The position numbers were made by a program, and so were the translations under genes. 17,367 nucleotides of DNA from Bacilli bacterium (GTDB taxonomy: Bacteria; Bacillota_I; Bacilli_A; RF39; UBA660), in NCBI GenBank assembly GCA_016283075.1, contig JAEEMF010000014.1, positions 1 to 17,367 of the forward strand, given 5' to 3'. Numbering within the stretch: the first letter of the stretch is position 1; each line of letters starts with the position of its first letter. Under the pieces are notes generated by a model. The model was not told where the DNA came from. It did no database searches and saw only the letters and a list, made by a program, of their open reading frames with translations. Positions 7,296 to 13,557 of the stretch are shown here, in pieces.

Positions 7296-9083
7296 CTAAT
7301 TGTATGTCGGATATATTCTTGTAATACTATATGAACCACCTACATTATATCCATAATTTTTATTTAGCCCTGCTCCATTATAACTTACAGAACTTGTACA
7401 TGTTGTTTCACCTGTTAATGATGATACATCAAGCGATAATGTTCCCGAACGAGATGCATTATTATCTCCACCATCTCTTGATGCTGCTACTGCAGCTGAT
7501 TTAGCACCACATTTAACCGTTAATCTAATATATCCTGTTGAATCATATGATCCAGTTGCGGATATTTTATATACATAATTTATCATTTTAACATCAGTTA
7601 AATCCATAGTAAACGATGGACCATTAGCACTGCCAGTAAGTCTATCCCAATCTCCCTTATTATTATTAAAATAAACAGTTCCACTCCATGATTTAGATGC
7701 CGTATTATTTGTACAACTATCAGATGCGCAGACTCCCGATTTATCCCAAATTGTTTCAACTTGACATGATTGTGTATTGCACTCTTCTTCTAACTCTTCG
7801 GTTATAAGTGCACATGAATTCGTTCTAGTTCTTTTTCCGCCTCCACACTTAACGGAGCATTCTGACCATTCAGAGTATTTATTTTCACCATCAGAAGTAC
7901 TTCCTAAAGAGAATACACTTGAACGATTACCAGTTTCATCTTCTGCAATAGCCCAAGCATAATATGATGTACCACAACTTCTAGTAAAATTTCTATTAAT
8001 AGAGAATCTACTATCTGATTTAGATGGAGCTGTTTTATCGTTTGAAATAATATATTTATATGTTACAGGTGATCTATCATCTATTGATCCTGATGCAGGA
8101 ACTAATATTGTTGAATTAGAATCACTACCTGTTACATCACCAATTAATCCAATAGTTGGAGTTGTTGGTGCTTCTATATCACCCGTATCAATTTTTAAAC
8201 TGTTCGATATATTATCAGATTTATCTTTAGCAAACGCATAATAAACATTTGATTTAGTAAAAGTATATTCTACATAAGAATTTTCAGTAGCAATCCACTG
8301 ACAAGTACTAGAATCATTCGTTGTTGTTATACAATATGAATCTACTCCTTCTCCGTCATCAGTAATTACTAATTTTAAAACATCTTTATCAAGTGTTCCA
8401 ATTAGTTGAGGAGCCTCTATATCATCAGTTATAAATGTTATACCTTCTGATACATTACCTTTTTTATCTTTAGCATAAGCTGTATATGTTCCATTTTTAG
8501 TTAATGTATGTTCAGCGTAGTTTCCTTTTACTTCATTCCATTTACAAGTACTAGTTCCTACTGTACTTGAAACGCAGTAACTATCTATTCCTGATTCACC
8601 ATCATGCATTGTTAATTTTAGCAAATCTCTAGTTAAAGTTCCTGTAATTGTTGGTTTAGTTGTATCAATATCCCCGCATGCTTTACCTATACTTAAATCA
8701 TCTTTAGTTCCTGATACACAGTATTTTCCATCACTAATATAACTTGCTTTTACTGTTTTAGCGTCTTCTACAACTATACTACCACTTACTGGTACTTTAC
8801 CAGTAAATTCTAGTTTGGTATCACCATTTGTACAAACTTTTCCGTCACAGTTAAAAGAGACTGGATAGCTTATTTTATTTCCAGAATTTAGCTGTGCTAC
8901 TGATGAATAATTCTCTCCCGTTTTAATTATTGTTTTTACTGACGTTTTAAATGCTTCTTTTTTAGAATATTCTACGATGTTACCTACAGTTGATGTTGCA
9001 ATTAAAGCAATTATTCCTAAAACGATTATAACTGCTAAAAGTTCTAATAAAGTGAAGCCTTTATCTTTAAACTTTGCTTTCAT
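7296..9083 (-). CDS. Giant prepilin-like protein A: pilin head, Ig-like repeats, TSP1 module
   Basis: 595 residues, three to four times a normal pilin. Order: prepilin leader MKAKFKDKG|FTLLELLAVII with Glu5 and hydrophobic helix (9-32); small pilin head to about 137 with Cys 79, 84, 122, 136; two Ig-like repeats (about 138-219 and 220-300), each with a Y-C-x9-C-x-W core; a fibronectin/Ig-like domain without that Cys pair (301-398); a TSP1-like module (402-441) reading SEWSECSVKCGGGKRTRTNSC; and a beta-rich domain of unknown family (445-595). It should be cleaved by prepilin peptidase after Gly9 and displayed outside the membrane. Residues 1-300 match protein B closely with no length change. 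ATG 9083 has AGGAGAG upstream. It has its own promoter and terminator. Tip adhesin or minor pilin is my inference; no pilus machinery is in view. Confidence 0.85.
   Translation of the reverse strand: MKAKFKDKGFTLLELLAVIIVLGIIALIATSTVGNIVEYSKKEAFKTSVKTIIKTGENYSSVAQLNSGNKISYPVSFNCDGKVCTNGDTKLEFTGKVPVSGSIVVEDAKTVKASYISDGKYCVSGTKDDLSIGKACGDIDTTKPTITGTLTRDLLKLTMHDGESGIDSYCVSSTVGTSTCKWNEVKGNYAEHTLTKNGTYTAYAKDKKGNVSEGITFITDDIEAPQLIGTLDKDVLKLVITDDGEGVDSYCITTTNDSSTCQWIATENSYVEYTFTKSNVYYAFAKDKSDNISNSLKIDTGDIEAPTTPTIGLIGDVTGSDSNSTILVPASGSIDDRSPVTYKYIISNDKTAPSKSDSRFSINRNFTRSCGTSYYAWAIAEDETGNRSSVFSLGSTSDGENKYSEWSECSVKCGGGKRTRTNSCALITEELEEECNTQSCQVETIWDKSGVCASDSCTNNTASKSWSGTVYFNNNKGDWDRLTGSANGPSFTMDLTDVKMINYVYKISATGSYDSTGYIRLTVKCGAKSAAVAASRDGGDNNASRSGTLSLDVSSLTGETTCTSSVSYNGAGLNKNYGYNVGGSYSITRIYPTYN
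7761..7880 (-). other. Thrombospondin type 1-like module inside protein A
   Basis: Residues 402-441. WSxCSxxCGGGxRTRxxxC is the TSP1 core (Trp 406, Cys 409 and 413, Arg 418 and 420, Cys 424), closing with ECNTQSC (Cys 435 and 440). Only five of the usual six cysteines are present; the middle one (C4) and the segment around it are missing, so the usual C3 partner is absent. TSP1 domains are mainly known from animals and apicomplexans. Confidence 0.8.
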
Positions 9084-9115
9084 AGATAACTCTCCTATCT
9101 TATAACATAATTATA
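8184..9115 (-). repeat. Duplicated module, copy A (promoter -10 to second Ig-like repeat)
   Basis: Collinear with 11326-12257 at a constant offset of 3142 bases. It includes the -10 box, an identical leader, the ribosome site and the first 300 codons. Similarity ends at the start of the third domain. It is a long direct repeat about 3.1 kb from its partner, flanking the SPFH gene. Confidence 0.85.
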
Positions 9116-9138
9116 TAGGTATTGAAGTTAATAGTCAA
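9110..9138 (-). promoter_or_regulatory. Sigma-A promoter of pilin-like gene A
   Basis: TTGACT (9138-9133), 17-nt spacer, TATAAT (9115-9110). The leader TTATGTTATAAGATAGGAG is identical to that of gene B. AGATA (9084-9088) and TATCT (9096-9100) could form a small hairpin with the ribosome site in its loop. Confidence 0.9.
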
Positions 9139-9140
9139 TA

Positions 9141-9172
9141 AAAGAAAAAATAGTTGCTAAGCAACTATTTTT
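9141..9172 (-). terminator. Terminator of SPFH gene
   Basis: 12-bp perfect stem AAAAATAGTTGC / GCAACTATTTTT (9146-9157 with 9161-9172), 3-nt loop, T-rich tail. The TAG stop codon of the SPFH gene lies inside the stem. Confidence 0.92.
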
Positions 9173-9932
9173 CTGCGTCTTTATTTACTTTTTTAGCAAT
9201 TCCTTTAACAGCATCTAATACTTCAATTGGAATAGCAAAGATAACTGTATTGGATTGATCTGAACTTAAATCATTTAAAGTAGCAAGTGTTCTTAAGTGA
9301 AGTGCACCTGGAGTTGAACCCATCATATTTGCAGCTTTGCTTAAATTTTCAGCAGCCTCAACTTCACCAGCAGCTTTAGTAATAACAGCTGCTTTTTCTC
9401 TTTCAGCTTCTGCTACTTTAGCAATAACTCTCTTCATTTCTTCTGGTAAAGAAACGTCTTTAAGTTCAACATTTTCTACTTTAATTCCCCAAGGATCAGT
9501 AGCTTCATCAATGATTGAACAAATTTCTGTAGAAATTCTTTCTCTTTGAGAAAGTAATTCATCTAGAGTTACAGAACCTACTGCATTACGCATTGTAGTT
9601 TGTGCAAGTTGACCTACTGCATAATAGAAGTTTTCAACTTCACAAATAGCTTTACCAGCATCTACTACTTTATAGTAAATAACAGCATTGATTTTAACAG
9701 AAACGTTATCTTTAGTGATAGCTTCTTGTTCTGGTACGTCAACAGCTTTAGTTCTGATATCTACCTTTCTATAAGATTGAATAATTGGAAGAACAATGTT
9801 CCATCCTGGTGTAAGCATTTTTTTATACTTACCAAAAGAGAATAAAATTCCTCTTTCGTACTCATTAATTTGTTTAATAGATTTTAAAATAACAAGTACT
9901 AAAATAACAATAATAATCCAAAATAATTCCAT
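9165..9932 (-). CDS. SPFH/Band 7 (stomatin-like) membrane protein
   Basis: 255 residues. One N-terminal membrane helix (about 2-17) precedes a prohibitin-homology domain: INEYERGILFSFGKYKKMLTPGWNIVLPII, then RKVDIRTKAVDVPEQEAITKDNVSVKINAVIYYKV, both typical of slipin/stomatin proteins. A coiled coil around 160-200 (KRVIAKVAEAEREKAAVI, GEVEAAENL) is the usual oligomerisation segment. Such proteins form membrane microdomain scaffolds. Slipins are often paired with an NfeD-type protein; none is adjacent here. The ATG at 9932 has AGGAGG six bases upstream; a second ATG at 9938 touches the ribosome site, and longer in-frame starts run into the previous terminator. It lies alone between the two giant pilin-like genes with its own promoter and terminator. 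A direct link to the pilins is not shown. Confidence 0.92.
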   Translation of the reverse strand: MELFWIIIVILVLVILKSIKQINEYERGILFSFGKYKKMLTPGWNIVLPIIQSYRKVDIRTKAVDVPEQEAITKDNVSVKINAVIYYKVVDAGKAICEVENFYYAVGQLAQTTMRNAVGSVTLDELLSQRERISTEICSIIDEATDPWGIKVENVELKDVSLPEEMKRVIAKVAEAEREKAAVITKAAGEVEAAENLSKAANMMGSTPGALHLRTLATLNDLSSDQSNTVIFAIPIEVLDAVKGIAKKVNKDAEK

Positions 9933-9950
9933 AAACATCCTCCTAGAGAT

Positions 9951-9959
9951 ATTATAGCA
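9951..9959 (-). promoter_or_regulatory. Extended -10 promoter of SPFH gene
   Basis: TGC-TATAAT on the minus strand (9959-9951), about 19 nt before the start codon. The position 17 nt further upstream is in the T-tract and stem of the preceding terminator and gives no good -35 box, so this would depend on the extended -10. Confidence 0.65.
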
Positions 9960-9965
9960 CAATAT

Positions 9966-9998
9966 AAAAAAAACTGATATTAAATTAATATCAGTTTT
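9966..9998 (-). terminator. Terminator of pilin-like gene B
   Basis: Long AT-rich stem AAAACTGATATTAA / TTAATATCAGTTTT (9970-9983 with 9985-9998) with a tiny loop, then eight Ts on the minus strand. Confidence 0.92.
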
Positions 9999-10011
9999 CA
10001 GTAATTTATAA

Positions 10012-12225
10012 TTAACCAACATAAGTGATTTTAGCTTTTCCGTTATCTGTATTTACACCACTAGTTGTTGTTGGAGAATATGTTGTTCCTTCATATGTTA
10101 TTTCTGGAACTCCACCTATCCAACCGGATCCTCCACCACCTCCGGCAGAACCAGAAGTATGATTTGTATATCCGCTTTTGTAGGCGCCTCCACCGCCGTA
10201 GAAGCCTCCGCCTCCACCACCGACGTATTTCCAGTAACCTTCTCCACCGACTCCAGCACCGCTACCAGCACCAAAGCTTGCTCCTGATGTTTGAGTTCCT
10301 CCACCACCAGGACTACCTGTAGTATATTCATCAGAAGATGTAGAACCTCTACTTCCGCTTAATCCTCCTCCGGCTCCTCCACCGAATTGACTAGAAAGAC
10401 CAGCAGCCCAGTTATAAGCTCCACCGCCTCCGCCTCCAGCGACGATAAGACCTTTTTTATTATCAACAAATTCAGTTTTACCAATATCTTTAAGTGTTCC
10501 AGTTACTAAAGCGATGTGTGTTGCACCACCGCCTCCTCCAGCTCCTCCATCACTAGAAGGATACTCAGTAGCACCAGCACCACCACCATTAAAGCCTCCG
10601 GCAGGTCTTGAAGCAGTTGAATAAGCTCCTTTGCCTCCAACTGTTATAAATAACGAAGTATTATTTTCAAGTTCGATATAGCCTACTGAATATCCACCAG
10701 CTCCGCCATATCTTCCTCCACCTTGTGCACCCCATACTTCTAATTTGTATAGACCACTACATGGAACCTTCCATTCTTCAGAAGTTTTGTTATATGCAAA
10801 ATCAAATTCTTGTCCAGATGGATAGTCGCATACTAAATCCTTTGTTATTTCATATTTTAGGTAATCTGATATATTACCAGCTGCATCCTTTGCATATATA
10901 TAGAATGCGCCTGCTGAAGTAAACTTATATACTATAGAAGTTTCAGATATACTTGTCCAAGAGCAAGATTCTGAACTTTCTGTTTTACTTACGCAGTATC
11001 CTGTAACTCCTACATCATCTTTAAATGTAAGTGTTACTTTACTATTATTAAGTTCACCTGTTATAGTTGGTTTTTCTATATCTCCTGTTACTATCTTGAC
11101 TGATTTAGATGTATTATCAGATGTATCTTTTACAAATATATAATATGTTCCAGATTTATATAATGCATGATTTATAGTATTACCTTCTGTTACTATCCAA
11201 GAACATGTATTAGAATTATCAGTTACATTTATACAGTATGCTGTTACTCCTACATTATCTGTATAATTTAGTGTTAATACATTTTTATTTCTTGTTACTG
11301 ATAATGTTGGATCTTCAATATCACCTGTTGCAACTTTTAAACCATCTGATATATTACCAGCCTTATCCTTTGCAAATGCATAATATGTATCAGATTTATC
11401 AAATGTATATTCTACATATGAACTTTCTACTGCTATCCACTTGCAAGTACTTGAATCATTAGTAGTTGTAATACAATATGACTCTGTTCCGTCACCATTA
11501 TCTGTAATTACTAATTTAAGTGTTCTCTTATCAAGTGTTCCAATAAGTTCAGGTGCTTCTATATCATCAGTTATAAATGTTATTCCTTCTGATACATTAC
11601 CTTTTTTATCTTTAGCATATACACTATATGTGCCATTCTTTTTAAGTTCATGTTCAGCGTAGTTTCCTTTTACTTCATTCCATTTACAAGTACTAGTTCC
11701 TACTGTACTTGAAACACAGTAACTATCTATTCCCGATTCTTTATCATGCATTGTTATTTTAATTATATTCTTATCTAAGGAAACAGTTAGTGTTGGTTTA
11801 GTTGTATCAATATCCCCACATGTTTTACCTATACTTAGATCATCTTTAGTTCCTGATACACAGTATTTTCCATCACTAATATAACTTGCTTTTACCGTTT
11901 TAGCATCTTCCACAACAATACTACCACTTACTGGTACTTTACCAGTAAATTCTAGTTTAGTATCACCATTTGTACAAGCTTTTCCATCACAGCTAAAAGA
12001 TACTGGATAACTTAATTTATTTCCAGAATTTAACTGTGCTACTGATGAATAATTCTCTCCCGTTTTAATTATTGTTTTTACTGACGTTTTAAATGCTTCT
12101 TTTTTAGAATATTCTACGATGTTACCTACAGTTGATGTTGCAATTAAAGCAATTATCCCTAGTACTATGATAATTGCTAAAAGTTCTAATAAAGTGAAGC
12201 CTTTATATTTAAACTTTGCTTTCAT
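10012..12225 (-). CDS. Giant prepilin-like protein B: pilin head, four Ig-like repeats, glycine-rich C-terminus
   Basis: 737 residues. Prepilin leader MKAKFKYKG|FTLLELLAIII with Glu5 and hydrophobic helix; pilin head to about 136 with Cys 79, 84, 122, 136; four Ig-like repeats starting near 138, 220, 301 and 381, each about 80 residues, opening (G/D)DI(D/E)xxP and carrying Y-C-x9-C-x-W (Cys 170/180, 251/261, 331/341, 411/421). After a linker, the C-terminal region (464-737) opens with FDFAYNKTSEEWKVPCSG and LYKLEVWGAQGG, then GGYSVGYIEL, ITVGGKG, GGFNGGG, GGGGGATHIAL and many Gly runs, ending in a short beta segment. This pattern matches the ALK/LTK-type glycine-rich family. ATG 12225 has AGGAGAG upstream. 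It is monocistronic. The Gly region is locally richer in G+C because of GGN codons. A surface stalk plus tip is inferred. Confidence 0.85.
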   Translation of the reverse strand: MKAKFKYKGFTLLELLAIIIVLGIIALIATSTVGNIVEYSKKEAFKTSVKTIIKTGENYSSVAQLNSGNKLSYPVSFSCDGKACTNGDTKLEFTGKVPVSGSIVVEDAKTVKASYISDGKYCVSGTKDDLSIGKTCGDIDTTKPTLTVSLDKNIIKITMHDKESGIDSYCVSSTVGTSTCKWNEVKGNYAEHELKKNGTYSVYAKDKKGNVSEGITFITDDIEAPELIGTLDKRTLKLVITDNGDGTESYCITTTNDSSTCKWIAVESSYVEYTFDKSDTYYAFAKDKAGNISDGLKVATGDIEDPTLSVTRNKNVLTLNYTDNVGVTAYCINVTDNSNTCSWIVTEGNTINHALYKSGTYYIFVKDTSDNTSKSVKIVTGDIEKPTITGELNNSKVTLTFKDDVGVTGYCVSKTESSESCSWTSISETSIVYKFTSAGAFYIYAKDAAGNISDYLKYEITKDLVCDYPSGQEFDFAYNKTSEEWKVPCSGLYKLEVWGAQGGGRYGGAGGYSVGYIELENNTSLFITVGGKGAYSTASRPAGGFNGGGAGATEYPSSDGGAGGGGGATHIALVTGTLKDIGKTEFVDNKKGLIVAGGGGGGAYNWAAGLSSQFGGGAGGGLSGSRGSTSSDEYTTGSPGGGGTQTSGASFGAGSGAGVGGEGYWKYVGGGGGGFYGGGGAYKSGYTNHTSGSAGGGGGSGWIGGVPEITYEGTTYSPTTTSGVNTDNGKAKITYVG
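10015..10836 (-). other. ALK/LTK-like glycine-rich domain of protein B
   Basis: Residues 464-737. The pattern VPxSGxYKLEVWGAQGG, GGYSVGxIxL, xxITVGGKG, GGFNGGGAG, GGGGGATHIA, VAGGGGGG recurs in the Pfam glycine-rich family named after ALK and LTK. Known structures of that domain pack poly-Gly helices. It replaces the TSP1 half of paralogue A. Confidence 0.75.
10843..11811 (-). repeat. Four tandem Ig-like repeats in protein B
   Basis: Residues 139-461, period 80-83 residues (about 240-250 bases). Each unit ends with a phrase like YYAFAKDKAGNIS followed by an acidic DIExP linker and holds a Cys pair nine residues apart. The first two units are shared with protein A; the last two occur only in B. 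Confidence 0.85.
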
Positions 12226-12257
12226 AGATAACTCTCCTATCTTATAACATAATTATA
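11326..12257 (-). repeat. Duplicated module, copy B
   Basis: Partner of 8184-9115, same orientation, constant offset of 3142 bases. Conservation is patchy: very high in the leader, helix and head, and in the block YCVSSTVGTSTCKWNEVKGN, lower in the strand just before it. That mosaic look fits divergence with partial gene conversion. Confidence 0.85.
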
Positions 12258-12280
12258 TAAGCATATATATTTAAAATCAA
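12252..12280 (-). promoter_or_regulatory. Sigma-A promoter of pilin-like gene B
   Basis: TTGATT (12280-12275), 17-nt spacer, TATAAT (12257-12252). From the -10 box to the start codon it is identical to gene A, while the spacer and upstream DNA differ. Confidence 0.87.
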
Positions 12281-12316
12281 GTAAAAGAATTATTAGACTT
12301 TTTATTTAAATACCAT

Positions 12317-12361
12317 ATTTTCGCCACTTTTTATCATAAAATGATAATTTGTGGTGAAAAT
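12317..12361 (-). repeat. 45-bp near-perfect palindrome upstream of gene B
   Basis: Outer arms ATTTTCGCCAC (12317-12327) and GTGGTGAAAAT (12351-12361) pair with a single G-T mismatch. Inner arms TTATCAT / ATGATAA (12331-12337 with 12341-12347) surround AAA. Three unpaired bases lie on each side. There is no T-run after it, so it is not a typical terminator. It sits about 37 bases upstream of the gene B -35 box, where an operator could lie. It is symmetric, so strand is arbitrary. Confidence 0.7.
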
Positions 12362-12378
12362 CAAGTGCTTTTTGAAAT

Positions 12379-12404
12379 AAAAAAGTGAAGAATAATCTTC
12401 ACTT
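12379..12404 (-). terminator. Terminator of mraY
   Basis: Stem AAGTGAAGA / TCTTCACTT (12383-12391 with 12396-12404), 4-nt loop, then Ts. It contains part of the mraY stop codon. Confidence 0.92.
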
Positions 12405-13395
12405 AAATCCATACACCAAAGCCAATTGCTGCGGTAGCAAGGATTAATCCTGCTATCCAAAAACCTTTTACTATATCTTGCTCTGCATAACCTTTTTTCT
12501 CAAAATGGTGATGTAGTGGTGCCATTAATAATATTTTACGGTGGAAAACCATAATTCCTACCATTTGAACTATAGCAGATAATGTTTCCACAACGAATAC
12601 TCCTGCTACTACTATAAGTGTTATTTCATGATTTGTTAGTATTGCTATAGAAGCAAGTGTTGCTCCTAAACTTAAAGATCCTGTATCACCCATAAATACT
12701 TTTGCTGGATGACTATTAAAGAATAGGAATCCAAATAGTGATCCTAAAAGGATAAAACAGAATATTGCTATATCTTCATTCCCTGATACCCAGGTAGAAC
12801 CATATGAAATAATACCAAAGGCAAAGAATGCTATTGCAGATAGTCCTCCTGCTAAACCATCTAAACCATCTGTTAAATTAACTGCATTACTACTAGCTAC
12901 TAAAATAAATAGAAGGAAAATTCCGTATATCCATCCCATATCTATTTTAATACCTAAAGTATGTATATTTAGTACTGGTTCATTTCCTGTTTTTAAGAAT
13001 ACATAGAAGAACACAAGTGATATTAATAGTTGCCCTGCTAACTTTTGTATTTCTGTTAAACCTTCATTAGTTCTTCTTTTAATACTTAAATAATCATCTA
13101 GGAAACCTAAAATAGCATATGCTATAAATACGAACATAACTATAAAGATATTTTCTCCCCACTCCATCTTATTTAAAAGAAGTAAGATTGTTGCGGATAC
13201 TATTGTAGGAATTATAAATATAAATCCTCCCATAGTAGGAATACCATCTTTATCTTTATGTTTCTTTTCTAAATAGATACTTACTTTTTGTCTTATTTTA
13301 ACTTTTTTTAATATTGGAATTAAAATCATTCCAAAAACAATTGATGTTATAAAGCCAATCATCATTGCTAACATTGATTTAGCTAGTATTAACAT
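12403..13395 (-). CDS. mraY: Phospho-N-acetylmuramoyl-pentapeptide transferase MraY
   Basis: Integral membrane enzyme that transfers phospho-MurNAc-pentapeptide from UDP to undecaprenyl phosphate, making lipid I. At 330 residues with about ten hydrophobic segments it fits the family. Signatures: GIPTMGG (51-57), GFLDDYLSI with the Asp pair 100-101, NAVNLTDGLDGLAGG (170-184), the catalytic FMGDTGSLSLG with Asp 237, and PLHHHFEKKG with the His cluster 295-297. ATG 13395 has GGAGATGA upstream. It is a separate transcription unit from murE: murE has its own terminator and a second hairpin lies in the gap. Usually these genes sit in one dcw cluster with mraW/ftsL/mur genes; here only murE and mraY remain near each other. 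Confidence 0.97.
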   Translation of the reverse strand: MLILAKSMLAMMIGFITSIVFGMILIPILKKVKIRQKVSIYLEKKHKDKDGIPTMGGFIFIIPTIVSATILLLLNKMEWGENIFIVMFVFIAYAILGFLDDYLSIKRRTNEGLTEIQKLAGQLLISLVFFYVFLKTGNEPVLNIHTLGIKIDMGWIYGIFLLFILVASSNAVNLTDGLDGLAGGLSAIAFFAFGIISYGSTWVSGNEDIAIFCFILLGSLFGFLFFNSHPAKVFMGDTGSLSLGATLASIAILTNHEITLIVVAGVFVVETLSAIVQMVGIMVFHRKILLMAPLHHHFEKKGYAEQDIVKGFWIAGLILATAAIGFGVWI

Positions 13396-13429
13396 ACGAT
13401 CATCTCCAATAAAGTATATTTGTATATTA

Positions 13430-13438
13430 AGTATAACA
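13430..13438 (-). promoter_or_regulatory. Candidate extended -10 promoter of mraY
   Basis: TGT-TATACT on the minus strand, about 35 nt before the start codon. No good -35 at 17 nt. An alternative is TTGACA at 13493-13488 with TTTTAT 17 nt later, but that overlaps a terminator-like hairpin. The choice is open. Confidence 0.45.
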
Positions 13439-13466
13439 TTAAATATTTTAAGTTTATACTTCTTAT

Positions 13467-13497
13467 AAAAAAGTTTACATCACAAGATGTCAACCTT
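13467..13497 (-). terminator. Second terminator-like hairpin between murE and mraY
   Basis: On the minus strand AAGGTTGACATC and GATGTAAACTTT (13497-13486 with 13481-13470) pair over 12 positions with one mismatch and one wobble, a 4-nt loop and six Ts following. It could back up the murE terminator or act as an attenuator before mraY. It contains a perfect TTGACA. Confidence 0.6.
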
Positions 13498-13531
13498 TTA
13501 AATAATAACATACTTTTTTAAAATTACCAAA

Positions 13532-13557
13532 TAAAAATGAGTGATTATTCACTCATT
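13532..13557 (-). terminator. Terminator of murE
   Basis: Perfect 9-bp stem AATGAGTGA / TCACTCATT (13536-13544 with 13549-13557), 4-nt loop containing the TAA stop codon of murE, then a T-rich tail. Confidence 0.85.

Noticed and set aside
7777..7962. Plus-strand open frame opposite the TSP1 region of gene A
   Set aside because: Antisense to a coherent domain, no ribosome site, no recognisable protein.
9165..10022. Longer SPFH start 30 codons upstream
   Set aside because: The extra codons pass through the preceding gene's terminator and this gene's -10 box; AGGAGG sits just before the ATG at 9932.
10116..10331. 71-codon minus-strand open frame inside gene B
   Set aside because: It lies entirely in the GGN-rich region of protein B in another frame; its Val/Glu/Leu-rich translation is a by-product of GGN repeats, and it has no ribosome site.
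10065..11662. Several plus-strand open frames opposite gene B
   Set aside because: Antisense products of repeat-rich DNA (Leu/His-rich); no start signals or family resemblance.
10843..11811. CRISPR-like periodic repeats
   Set aside because: The roughly 245-base period is in coding frame and encodes Ig-like domains; there are no short identical repeats with unique spacers.
12317..12361. MraZ-type operator because of an AAAGTGG sequence near mraY
   Set aside because: Only one copy of the short motif, located downstream of mraY rather than before a dcw operon; the palindromic form is not that of MraZ sites.
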